Positions 9,054-17,760 of a stretch of 64,000 bases of DNA are shown here, piece by piece; positions within the stretch are counted from its first letter, which is position 1, and every line of letters starts with the position of its first letter. The position numbers and the translations under genes are program-made. The notes under the pieces were generated by a model. That model was not told the DNA's origin and ran no database searches. It worked only from the letters and a program-made list of their open reading frames with translations. This DNA comes from Bradymonas sp963697525. Its GTDB lineage: Bacteria > Myxococcota_A > Bradymonadia > Bradymonadales > Bradymonadaceae. The stretch spans positions 6,572,001 to 6,636,000 of the forward strand of contig OY969087.1 in NCBI GenBank assembly GCA_963697525.1. Reading direction: 5' to 3'.

Positions 9054-10032
9054 CCAGTTCGTCGACGCGCTCGGCGAGCGTGGGGGCATGCCCGCCGCGG
9101 GCCATGATGCACCACTGCACGATGCGCTGGCCGACGGGGATATGCTCGTAGCCGGCATCCGTCGCCACCCGCAGCACCGGCGGGGGCGCAAAACCGTAGG
9201 TGTCGGGCACGCACAGCGCCCACTGGGTGTTCAGGTGGTGCTCGGCCTGCAAGATGACGCCGACGAAGTCACACAACGCCTGGAACAACAGCGGGGGCAT
9301 CCAGCGAAGCACGCCGGGTTTGTCCTGAACCAGGAAGAGCTCGAAGGCGTGTAAGCCGTCGCGGTTGGGGGCGACAGTGGTGTTGAAGTGCTGGCGAAAA
9401 TAAGTGGCCATCAGCTTGGAGGGCCCCCCGGGCGTCTCGCCCCAGACCTCGCCGTCGAGCTGGGCGAGCATGGTGCGCTGGATCTCTTCGAGCCGGTTGG
9501 CGATGGACTCGTTGGGACGCGCGATCTCGGCGACGTAGACCTCGGCCGGGGAGGTGGGCGCGTCGATGCCCGCCGCGGCGGCCTCCTCGCGCCAGGCGGC
9601 CATGCGCTCGACGTATTCGTCGGCCACATAGTCGGTCGGCTCGAAGCCCAGCGCGTCGACCGCGTCTTTGCTGGCCTCGCCGAGGGTGTCGAAGACGAGC
9701 AGCCGAATCGCCCGAAAGTCGCGCTCGACGAGCGTGGCGGTGGGCGGCTGGGTGAACTCGGACAAAAACGTCACCTCCAACAGCCGCGACAATTGCTCGG
9801 CGAGCGCGTCGGCGCCCGGGTCGTACCAGCAGGCCATGGCCCACTCGCGATGCTCCTCGAGCTCGACGTCGAGCACGCGCCGGTGCACGGCATCGGCGGG
9901 CGCCTCGCCTCGCCCGGCGCCGCGCGTGCCCGGTCGGGTCAGCTCGGGAAGCAGGGAATCGAGCGGGCGGTCCTCGGAGATACGCCCTTGTGGGGGCCGG
10001 GCCCCATTTCCGTCGTCACCTTTCGAGCTCAT
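9028..10032 (-). CDS. Unknown 334-aa protein, last gene of the HSP90-like cluster
   Basis: I do not recognise the family. The protein is acidic and apparently soluble, with no signal peptide or membrane segment. The N-terminal 50 residues are low complexity and probably disordered; the rest looks mostly helical (for example RLEEIQRTMLAQLDGEVWGE). The start at 10032 was chosen because its ATG overlaps the stop of the upstream 907-aa gene (ATGA), the usual sign of translational coupling; the longer in-frame extension is arginine-rich shadow sequence. The coupling implies it works with the pseudo-GHKL protein, perhaps as a subunit. Its stop lies 26 bp inside the convergent RCC1 gene. Confidence 0.75.
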   Translation of the reverse strand: MSSKGDDGNGARPPQGRISEDRPLDSLLPELTRPGTRGAGRGEAPADAVHRRVLDVELEEHREWAMACWYDPGADALAEQLSRLLEVTFLSEFTQPPTATLVERDFRAIRLLVFDTLGEASKDAVDALGFEPTDYVADEYVERMAAWREEAAAAGIDAPTSPAEVYVAEIARPNESIANRLEEIQRTMLAQLDGEVWGETPGGPSKLMATYFRQHFNTTVAPNRDGLHAFELFLVQDKPGVLRWMPPLLFQALCDFVGVILQAEHHLNTQWALCVPDTYGFAPPPVLRVATDAGYEHIPVGQRIVQWCIMARGGHAPTLAERVDELVKNLGVAD

Positions 10033-12752
10033 CGGGTCTCCACTTCCTCGTTGACTGTTTGGTGCTGCTCGTCGTGGGCGGGCGCGACACCGGCCAGGCG
10101 ACCGTCGACCAGCGCGACGACCAACCGCGAGATGAACGCGCGTTCGTGCGCGCTGTCCACGTGCGGGTGGGCCGCGCTCAGCTCGGCATAGACCGCCAGA
10201 AGTAACCACGCAAGTGCCGCGGCCGATGGCGCGTCGAACACGCGCCGAACCAGCGGGTGAGCGCGGTCGAGGCGCACCGTATCGGCGCCGTCCAGCCAAC
10301 AGATGCCCGGCGGCGTCGCCCCCGCGCCCTCAGCCCATGCGACCGACAGCGCCGTCGGCGCCCCCGCCGGTCCCAGGCGATTGAGCCAGGTGGCCAGCAC
10401 GGCGCACAGGTCCGCGCCCTGCGACCTGTGATCGTCGACACCGGCATCGCCGTCGACACCGGCCCGCGCGTCCACGGGCGGCTCGGCTGTCCAGGAGCGC
10501 AACGACTGTTCGACCCACTCGCGCACAAACGCGGGCGCGTCGTCGGCCAACTCGAAGAGTTCCACGCCGCCCGCTCCGTGCGCTGCACAAAACCTACGCA
10601 CCAACCACATGCCTGAAACGGCGGTGTGGCGCGCGCTGGGAAAGAGCGGCAGATCCAGGATTCGACGGGCCACCGGGTGGGCGACCGTCCACACGACCCG
10701 CCCGTTGGGTTCGCGGCGCACGTCCAGGTGGCGCGCGGCGAAGTCGAGCAGGATGGACTGCGCGCGGCGGCGCCGCGAGGAGTCGGTGATACGCGCGGCC
10801 CGGGCGACCAGCCGCTCCAAGAGGCGTCGCCCGCGGGCGGAGACCAGCGCGGCGAGCTCCTCATCGTCGGCCAAGAGCGCCGCGTCGACGACCAGCCATC
10901 CGATGACCGGGTAGTCGCCGCCGATACCGGACGCCCGGCGCACCCGCCCGCTGATGCGCTCGATGAGCACGACCTGCACGTCGGGCGTCTCGCGCGCCGG
11001 CAACCCGAGCACGCCGTGGACCAGACGCTCGGCGACGGGCGCGTCGAGCAGAAAGTCGATCTCGTCTCGCGCCTCGTCACGCGCCCGACGCGCCTGCGGG
11101 CTGAGCGCGTGGATAAAGCGGCCGGCGAAGCTCACGGCGGTCTGGGCGACCAGATAGGCCAACGAGCGGTTGCGCCGGCCCATCGACACGGGCTGGTCGA
11201 GATCGGACGGCGACATCGGCGGCAGGTGGACGCGCAGGCGGTGGCCGGGAAGCAGCACCGGGATCGGCTCATTCCACACGACCCGGTCGCAGACGAGCAC
11301 CTCCACCCACCGCTGGGCTTGTTCGGCGCTGAGTTCGGCCGGCTCGCCGCCGGCATACGCGTGGACGACCACGCGGCCGGTGTCGCCCAGCGTCTGCTCG
11401 ACGCGGGCGCGACCGCGCGCCGAGACGCCCTGCTCGTGGCACAACGCCCGGGCGAACTCGTCCATCGGCACCGGGTCGATGCTCTCGGTCGCCAGATGCC
11501 ACGGTCGCGCCAGCGGCGGCGCGGCCGGCCCGGTGAGCGCCTCGACGTCGCGCGGGCGCCCCAGCCGAGGCGCGATGAGCTCGCATGTCGAGCCCGCCAG
11601 CATCCGCAGCGTCTGCTGCTCGTCGGCCGAGGCCACCAAGATGGGCGCCTGGAGCGTCGCGCCGACCGCGCGGGCGGCGGCGAGCTTGTGGTCGTCATCG
11701 AGCGTGGCCGGCTCGACCACCACGATGCGCCGCGCCCCGTGGACGATGTCGACCAGGTCCGCCGGGTTGTAGCGCCGCCCGGCGAGGTTGCGAATGGCAA
11801 ACGTCGCCGCCGTGCCGCCGCGCTTGAGCAGTTCGGCGTACGGGCGCAGCCGCGCCTCGAGTTCGTCGAACACCTCGTCGCGCACGATGCGCGCGTGGTC
11901 GGCGGTCTTGTTGAGCCGGTTGAAGTTGACCGCCCCCGACACCCCGGCCAGCGGCCCGCCGAAGCGCACGCGTTCGATTTTCACCCCCCAGGTCATCACG
12001 TCGAAGAACTTCTGCTGGCCCGCCGGCGGCTTCCACAGCCGGCCGTATAGGTCGGGCTCGTCGATCTCGACGAAGTCGCTCTCCCACGCCAATTGCTGCA
12101 TGTAGGCGCTGTCCCAATCACTGACGAAGCGCCCGTTGAGCATCACCTGCACCTCGGGGGCGATGCACTTGTCGGTGAGCAATGCAACCTCGCGGTCGCC
12201 CAACTCCTGGCCGGGATCCGGGGGCAAGAGCGAGCGATACAGCCGCTCGGCGTGGATGAACACGCCGCTTAGCGGCGTCGTGACGTCGACCAACTGAGGG
12301 GCGGCCATCCCCGGGCGGACGAGCGCGCGAAACGTGCCCTCGACGGTGCCGTCACCGGCGGTAATCGTGATGGTCGCGGGGTGGAAATGCAGCATCGCGT
12401 TGACCCCGCGCGCCAACAACATCGTGTCGGCGCAGCCCGGCTCGTCCTCCGACAAGAATAGGAAGTCGAACAGCCGGCCGAGCTCGATGTCGTTGAACCC
12501 GCGCCCCTCCCAGCGAAACTTCAAGTCGTCGAGGTCGGCGCGCAGCCGAAATAGGTCGATGTCGATGAACCCGGCGTCGTTGGCGATCGCTGCTTGCACC
12601 AGCTCGAGCAGGTAGAACTGTGGGTTTTCCAGCGCGAAATGGCGCATCTTCTCGATGGCCCGCGCCCGGTCCACCGAAAAGGCGCCCCGCTGGCCTGCCC
12701 CCGCGCCGCCGCCCTTGCGGCGACGGCTGATTTGCGCGTCGATGTCGCTCAT
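10029..12752 (-). CDS. Large GHKL-like protein with degenerate ATP site (907 aa)
   Basis: A soluble 907-aa protein, paralogous to the 1263-aa product of the gene before it. Near the N-terminus, ELVQAAIAND (residues 50-59) sits where GHKL/HSP90 ATPases have the N-box E-x3-N-x2-D, but both Asn and Asp positions are Ala. WEGRGF (81-86) replaces the DxGxG box, without its Asp, and ARGVNAM (114-120) replaces the G2 glycine box. A later block RLNKTADH-x2-IVRDE (encoded near 11,900) is shared with the paralogue. The C-terminus has RAHPLVRR and AWLLLAVY, also echoed in the paralogue. It starts 11 bp after the paralogue's stop and overlaps the next gene by 4 bp. It is inferred to be a non-catalytic HSP90-like scaffold. 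Confidence 0.8.
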   Translation of the reverse strand: MSDIDAQISRRRKGGGAGAGQRGAFSVDRARAIEKMRHFALENPQFYLLELVQAAIANDAGFIDIDLFRLRADLDDLKFRWEGRGFNDIELGRLFDFLFLSEDEPGCADTMLLARGVNAMLHFHPATITITAGDGTVEGTFRALVRPGMAAPQLVDVTTPLSGVFIHAERLYRSLLPPDPGQELGDREVALLTDKCIAPEVQVMLNGRFVSDWDSAYMQQLAWESDFVEIDEPDLYGRLWKPPAGQQKFFDVMTWGVKIERVRFGGPLAGVSGAVNFNRLNKTADHARIVRDEVFDELEARLRPYAELLKRGGTAATFAIRNLAGRRYNPADLVDIVHGARRIVVVEPATLDDDHKLAAARAVGATLQAPILVASADEQQTLRMLAGSTCELIAPRLGRPRDVEALTGPAAPPLARPWHLATESIDPVPMDEFARALCHEQGVSARGRARVEQTLGDTGRVVVHAYAGGEPAELSAEQAQRWVEVLVCDRVVWNEPIPVLLPGHRLRVHLPPMSPSDLDQPVSMGRRNRSLAYLVAQTAVSFAGRFIHALSPQARRARDEARDEIDFLLDAPVAERLVHGVLGLPARETPDVQVVLIERISGRVRRASGIGGDYPVIGWLVVDAALLADDEELAALVSARGRRLLERLVARAARITDSSRRRRAQSILLDFAARHLDVRREPNGRVVWTVAHPVARRILDLPLFPSARHTAVSGMWLVRRFCAAHGAGGVELFELADDAPAFVREWVEQSLRSWTAEPPVDARAGVDGDAGVDDHRSQGADLCAVLATWLNRLGPAGAPTALSVAWAEGAGATPPGICWLDGADTVRLDRAHPLVRRVFDAPSAAALAWLLLAVYAELSAAHPHVDSAHERAFISRLVVALVDGRLAGVAPAHDEQHQTVNEEVETR

Positions 12753-12763
12753 GGCTCCCGTCG

Positions 12764-15700
12764 CTACGCCAGCCCGAGCTCGCCCTTTTCGAGCGCGTCG
12801 CCCACGCTCAGTTGGAAGGCGAGCTCGTGGTCGTTGGTGACCGGCTCGAGCAGGGCGTTGATGTGACCGTAGGCGGCCAACAGGAGCCAGGCGATGGCCT
12901 GGGGGTCGCTGGCGCCGTGAGCCAGCGCGTGTTGGGCCAGCCAGTGGTGCTCGTTGATGACGAGGGCGGGCGGCTGGCCGGTGGTGTAGGCGAACGGGTC
13001 CTCGGGGTCCATCTCGCCGACGAGGTAGCGCACGCGGCCGTCGGGGATGTTCATGATGCCGTTTTCGTCGCTGACGTCGATGACGTACACGCGCACCTGG
13101 AAGTCCTCGGCGCTCACCGGACCGACTTGGGCCTGGGCGGCCTCACGGGGGTTGCCCACGAAGCTCATGACCAATTGCTCGGCGTGGTTGTCGGGGCGAA
13201 GCTCGCGCAGCAATCGCTCGATGGTCCGGGCGAGGCGGTGGCTGTCGAGCGGGGCGCCGCCGGCGGCGGCCGTGGGGGTGACGGCGTCGTATTGGGCGGA
13301 CTCGGCGGCCGGGCGGGCGACGCTTCGCGGGTGCAGGTGGCGCGCCAGCCAGTCGCGCAACGCTCGCGGCACGCCGTCGCTCACCGCCAGGCGAGCCCCC
13401 GGCTCGAGCTGGCGGCGGCGGGTCTGCTCGACGCAAAATTGGTTGATCAAGCGCTGCGCGCTCACCGGGATGCCGCGGTCGGTGCCGAAGAGCGGCACGT
13501 CCAAAATGCGCTGGGCGAGCGCGTGGTTGACCTGGTGGTAGACCGTGCCGTCGGGGCGCATGGACAGGCGCAGGTGGTGGCCGGCGAAGTCGAGCAGGCG
13601 CGCCAGCACGCGCTCGTGCTCCTCGCTGCCGTCGAGCTCGGCCAGCCGGTCGACCAGCGATTGCAAGGTGTCGGAGCCGGCGCGCATCGCCACGCTGTAG
13701 ATGCGAGCCCACTGCTGCTCGACGTCGCCCTCGGCCAGCCGGATCAGTCCGACCACACCGTACTCGATGGCCGGTTGGCGCAGCTGGAACACATGCTGGC
13801 TGTCCGCGGAGACCACCGCGATGGAGGGGTCGTCGACGGGCTCTTCGGGCAGGCCGATGCGACCGCTCAACGCGTCGACGTCGATGGCGGTGCTGGCGAC
13901 GAAGGCGGTCGGCGGGGTGATCTCGACGTCGGCGGCCTCGGCGTCGCTCAGGTCGAAGTCGAACGCGCCGGCGAGCTCGCCGAACGGGCGCAGAAGGCCG
14001 AGCACCCAGGTATTCATCATCAGCGAGCGCGGTGGGCCGTCGTCGGTCTTCGGGGCCTGCGAGGCCGCACGCTCGGCCAGCCCGCAGACATCGCAGGAGC
14101 GCCCGTCGACCATCACGATCTTGCCGTGGGCGGCGAAGCCGGCGCGTACGTCGGCCAGGGAGACGGCGCGGCCGTCGCCGTCGACAAACAAGCCGATGGT
14201 CTCGACGCCGTAGCTCGGGAGGTCGGGCTGGCGCAGCGCGCGGTAGCAGGCGAAGTACTGCAGGTGGCGGACCGCCTGGCGGCGAAGCTCCTCGTCGTTG
14301 CCGCGCGTGCCCATGCCGGCGTAAAGCTGGATGAGCCGGCCGACCAGATGCTCGACCACGCTCTCGTCGAGCGGCTGGCCGGCGCCGGCCACGCTGCCCT
14401 CGACGAGCAACGGGTGGTCGGGGAAGTCGCGCAGCCCCAAGGCGACGTCGCGCACCATCCAGTCGCCCTCGTAGGTCTTGGCGACCACGTCGCGCTTGTC
14501 GACGCGCACGTAGGCACCCTCACCGACGACCTTGGTCACCAGGCGCTCGGTCTCCAGGTCCAGCGACAGGATGCGGCGGGTGTCCAGGCCGGCCAGGTCG
14601 GGCTCGACCTCGGGGACGACCCCGTAGACCAGCCCGCGGGTCTGCTCCATCAGCTCGGCCAGCCCGCGCATGCTCAGCGCGCGGCCGTCCAGGGTGGTGG
14701 CCACGGGCACGTCCAGCAGATCGAAGCTGGACTCGCCGCCGGCCGTGTCGGTGTTGACCAGCGAGAAGCGTAGATGCGGCCCGCCGTCGCCGTCGCTGCG
14801 AAGCCGGGTCACCGCGTCGCGCGCCAGCGCCGCCAGGGCCACGCGCGCGCCCGTCGAGCCCGGCTCGATGTCGAACTGCGCCAGGCTGTCGAGCGCGCGC
14901 CGCGCGGCCTGCTCGAGATCGCCGATGGCGAAGCGCGCGACCACCTCGGCGACCAGGCGCGCCAGCGACGTCTCCACGTGGGAGGAGACCGGCGCCAGCA
15001 ATTCGCTGGGCGACACCGCGGGGACGTCGATGTCGAGTACGTGGCCGGGATAGGCGCTGGTGACCGCCCCCTGCCACGCGATGCGGTCGAGCGTTCGCAC
15101 GCGCACCCACAGCTCGCGGTGCTGGCCTGCCTGGGTCCGGGCGACCTCCACGGGGGTGTAGATGGTGCCGCCGAGCTCCCCGCTACTTCCCAGCCGCTCG
15201 ACATACCGCGCCTTTTGCTCCTCGCTCGCCGGCACGATCTCCTCGGCGACCAGCCGCTCGACGAGCTCGTCGACGGCGATGGGCGAGACCGGCACCGGGC
15301 CGATGATCCAGGGGCGCTGGGGTGCCTCGGCGGGCGCCTGGTTGAAAAACGCCAGCTCGTCGGGGCTGGTCAGGTTGGGCCGCAGCACGCGCACGTTGGG
15401 CCCGGCGAGGTTGCGAAGAAGCTGCATGTCGCCGCTGCCGACATTGAGCACCGGGGCGTCGAGCACGTGGCCGATCTGGGCGGCGCGCACCCCCATGGGT
15501 CCGTCGGGCTCGAGGCTGGGCGGCACCGCCACCGCGGTCTCGTGCTCCTGAAGTAAGTGGCGAAGCTCGCGCGGCTGGAGCAGGTCGCCGCCCATCGGCG
15601 AGATCTGGAAGACGGCCCGGTCGGTCAGCCCACTCTGGGCCTGCTGGGCGTAGGGCAACAGGCGCGCCCACATCTGCTCGAGGCGCTCGTCGCGCACGAT

Positions 15701-16555
15701 GCCCGAGTGGTCGGCCGTCTTGTTGAGCCGGTCGAAGGCGACGATGCCCCCTAAGCGCACCCCCTCCATCAAGTCGTGCTCGATGGTCTGGATCCACGAG
15801 CCCCACGTCAGGATCTTGAACATCTGGTTGTGGATGCGCTGGGCGATGCCGATGGAGCCGTACAGGTCGCCCTCGTCGAAGGTGACGACGTTGCGAAAGC
15901 CGTACAGGGTGGGCGTGCGCACGCTGGAGTAGCCGAAGATGGGCTCGTCGTTGACCAAAATGGGCACCGGCGCGGCCAAACAGCGGTTCTCGATGGCCAT
16001 GCACTCCGCCGGCCCGTAATTGGTCGGGTGCAGGTTACTCTTGCCGCGAAGCTTGGATCGCTTGAGCCCCTCGGCGCGCACGAACGTGCCCCGAAGCGCC
16101 TTGTCGGGCGTTCCCACGTCGACGGTATTCTCCGATTGCTTGATCTCGATGCGGGTGGTGCCGGCCATGGTGCCGTCGCCCGACTCGATGATGATGCGCG
16201 CCGGCTCCATGATCATCAGGGCGTTGACGCCCAGGGCGAGTTGGCGAATATCGCCGTGGGCGAAGTCGGACTTGGAGGCGAACAAAAAGTCGAACAGTTG
16301 GGCGAGCTCCTCCTGGGTAAACCCGCCGCCGACATACGACAGCCCGAAGGTGCGCTTGTCGATCTTCAGGTCGACGTGGGTTGCCTGGTTGGCCACCGCC
16401 GCCTGGATGAGCTCGAGCACGTAATAATGGGGGTCGGCCAACGCAAATTGGCGCATCTTTCGGATGGCGCGCTGGCGGGCGACCGTAAAGCGCTTGCGCT
16501 CTTTGAAGCCGCCGGGTTGGCGGCTGCGGGCGATGACTTCGTCGATATTCGACAT
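12764..16555 (-). CDS. Large GHKL-like protein with degenerate ATP site (1263 aa)
   Basis: The largest protein here, soluble, without signal peptide or membrane segments. Residues 48-58 (ELIQAAVANQA) align with the GHKL N-box but have Ala at the Asn and Asp positions. SYVGGGF (73-79) stands for the DxGxG motif without its Asp, and LALGVNALM (107-115) for the G2 box, followed by ARIIIESGDGT, which keeps the shape of a GHKL strand. RLNKTADH-x2-IVRDE (encoded near 15,730) is shared with the 907-aa paralogue. About 800 further residues are unassigned. The C-terminus has a helical ASDPQAIAWLLLAAY segment. It probably acts with the intact HSP90-like ATPase encoded about 1.2 kb upstream. ATP hydrolysis by this protein is doubtful. 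Confidence 0.8.
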   Translation of the reverse strand: MSNIDEVIARSRQPGGFKERKRFTVARQRAIRKMRQFALADPHYYVLELIQAAVANQATHVDLKIDKRTFGLSYVGGGFTQEELAQLFDFLFASKSDFAHGDIRQLALGVNALMIMEPARIIIESGDGTMAGTTRIEIKQSENTVDVGTPDKALRGTFVRAEGLKRSKLRGKSNLHPTNYGPAECMAIENRCLAAPVPILVNDEPIFGYSSVRTPTLYGFRNVVTFDEGDLYGSIGIAQRIHNQMFKILTWGSWIQTIEHDLMEGVRLGGIVAFDRLNKTADHSGIVRDERLEQMWARLLPYAQQAQSGLTDRAVFQISPMGGDLLQPRELRHLLQEHETAVAVPPSLEPDGPMGVRAAQIGHVLDAPVLNVGSGDMQLLRNLAGPNVRVLRPNLTSPDELAFFNQAPAEAPQRPWIIGPVPVSPIAVDELVERLVAEEIVPASEEQKARYVERLGSSGELGGTIYTPVEVARTQAGQHRELWVRVRTLDRIAWQGAVTSAYPGHVLDIDVPAVSPSELLAPVSSHVETSLARLVAEVVARFAIGDLEQAARRALDSLAQFDIEPGSTGARVALAALARDAVTRLRSDGDGGPHLRFSLVNTDTAGGESSFDLLDVPVATTLDGRALSMRGLAELMEQTRGLVYGVVPEVEPDLAGLDTRRILSLDLETERLVTKVVGEGAYVRVDKRDVVAKTYEGDWMVRDVALGLRDFPDHPLLVEGSVAGAGQPLDESVVEHLVGRLIQLYAGMGTRGNDEELRRQAVRHLQYFACYRALRQPDLPSYGVETIGLFVDGDGRAVSLADVRAGFAAHGKIVMVDGRSCDVCGLAERAASQAPKTDDGPPRSLMMNTWVLGLLRPFGELAGAFDFDLSDAEAADVEITPPTAFVASTAIDVDALSGRIGLPEEPVDDPSIAVVSADSQHVFQLRQPAIEYGVVGLIRLAEGDVEQQWARIYSVAMRAGSDTLQSLVDRLAELDGSEEHERVLARLLDFAGHHLRLSMRPDGTVYHQVNHALAQRILDVPLFGTDRGIPVSAQRLINQFCVEQTRRRQLEPGARLAVSDGVPRALRDWLARHLHPRSVARPAAESAQYDAVTPTAAAGGAPLDSHRLARTIERLLRELRPDNHAEQLVMSFVGNPREAAQAQVGPVSAEDFQVRVYVIDVSDENGIMNIPDGRVRYLVGEMDPEDPFAYTTGQPPALVINEHHWLAQHALAHGASDPQAIAWLLLAAYGHINALLEPVTNDHELAFQLSVGDALEKGELGLA

Positions 16556-16563
16556 AGCGTGTC

Positions 16564-16604
16564 TTGGCGCCTTCGGCGCGGGTCTTGGCGCCGCGAGGCG
16601 GCGC
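16564..16604. repeat. GC-rich hairpin repeat between cluster genes
   Basis: Two adjoining hairpins occupy most of the 51-bp gap between the lipoprotein and the 1263-aa gene: GCGCC-TTC-GGCGC, and GGCGCC with GGCGGC. The opening TTGGCGCC-TTC-GGCGCGGG closely matches unit B of the repeat at 19524 and 58706. It might serve as an attenuator or RNA-stabilising hairpin. Confidence 0.5.
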
Positions 16605-16606
16605 GC

Positions 16607-17698
16607 TCAGTACGAGTAGGTTCGTTTGGCGGTGGTCGTGGTGTCGTAGGTCTTGCCGCCGGGCAGCACGAGGCGGTCGTGGATGACGCGTTTGACCCGA
16701 CGCACACGCAGGGTGTCCGGCTCGACCACCAGGTCCAGATCCGTGCGGCTGCTCATCGATCTGATTTCCGGTATAATCCGACGCAAACGGTCGGGCAGCG
16801 CCCCGCGCACGGTCGCACCGTAGCGACGCGCCGCCAGAGTCAATTGCTGCGCGTCGGGCACCGCGCTCAGGCGCAATCGCACGCACCGGCGCTCGTTGTC
16901 GCGCGGCGAGCAACGCACCAGTGCCGTGGCCATATAGTCGACGTTGATGGTCACTTTGGGCGCCCCGCGTTTAGTGGTGACGTAGGGGCCGGTGAAATGC
17001 GCGCTCTTCTTCTGGCCGATCTCGAGGCTCTGACCCGCCCAGAATTCGACGAACATCACCCACTCCCCTCGCAAATGTCCGCCCTGACTGTTGGCCTTGG
17101 CCAAAGCGCGCCCGAGTCGTTTGGCCAGCTTGCGCATCTGCGGGTTAGCCGATGACACCGCATTTCCCATCGACGCGTAGGCGGACTTGATGCCCTTGGT
17201 GCCTACGATGCCGGCCTTGGGACCGACGATGAGCGTCTGCTGGGAGTTTTTGCGTGTGCGATTATAGACCGCTTGAGCGCGCTTCGCTCGGGCGCGCGCC
17301 TGAGCGCTGTCATCGACCGGCAACACTCGGTAGTGTTGCTTGATGATATGAAGGCCGTCCCCCTGCTTGGAGTAGACCTCCTGCCAACCCAGAGCCATCC
17401 GACTTGTCTGACCCGCGCTGTGGGTCGAAAGGTGTGCCTCGACGTTGACGCTGCCGTTGTCGGGATAGTTAAACGCCAAGGTCACCGTCTTGCCGCGATC
17501 GGCGCCGCTGACCCTCGCCTCGTCCAGCGCGCCCTCGATGGGTTGGCTGGCAGACGAATCCGCCTCGGGGGCCGTGCCGACCAGTCCCTGGGGGCCGGGC
17601 TCAGGCTTGCTTTGTTTGTGGGGCCCCGAACAACCGGCGGCCATTGACACGACAACGATAAACAAAGCGAGCGGATACCGACTTCGACGATGAATCAC
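16607..17698 (-). CDS. Lipoprotein of unknown function inside the HSP90-like cluster
   Basis: A 363-aa predicted lipoprotein: basic N-terminus, hydrophobic stretch LALFIVVVSMA and lipobox MAAGC near residue 23, then a Ser/Pro-rich linker. The mature part has basic stretches (ARARAKRAQAVYN) and a beta-rich C-terminus ending in KTYDTTTTAKRTYSY. No family was recognised. The GTG at 17698 is chosen as start because GGGGA lies 6 bp upstream and the signal peptide begins there; no ATG is usable in this frame. Gaps to both neighbours are short (51 and 62 bp). It is the only clearly exported product of the cluster, which hints at an envelope role or at an unrelated passenger. Confidence 0.75.
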   Translation of the reverse strand: MIHRRSRYPLALFIVVVSMAAGCSGPHKQSKPEPGPQGLVGTAPEADSSASQPIEGALDEARVSGADRGKTVTLAFNYPDNGSVNVEAHLSTHSAGQTSRMALGWQEVYSKQGDGLHIIKQHYRVLPVDDSAQARARAKRAQAVYNRTRKNSQQTLIVGPKAGIVGTKGIKSAYASMGNAVSSANPQMRKLAKRLGRALAKANSQGGHLRGEWVMFVEFWAGQSLEIGQKKSAHFTGPYVTTKRGAPKVTINVDYMATALVRCSPRDNERRCVRLRLSAVPDAQQLTLAARRYGATVRGALPDRLRRIIPEIRSMSSRTDLDLVVEPDTLRVRRVKRVIHDRLVLPGGKTYDTTTTAKRTYSY

Positions 17699-17704
17699 GA
17701 CATG

Positions 17705-17709
17705 TCCCC
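17705..17709 (-). promoter_or_regulatory. Shine-Dalgarno site that fixes the GTG start of the cluster lipoprotein
   Basis: GGGGA on the minus strand, 6 bases before the GTG at 17698. It supports a non-ATG start where no ATG is available in frame. Confidence 0.6.
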
Positions 17710-17760
17710 AATTGTGTACATTGTTTGATAGCTTCAAATATCTCTGGGACGCACGATCTG

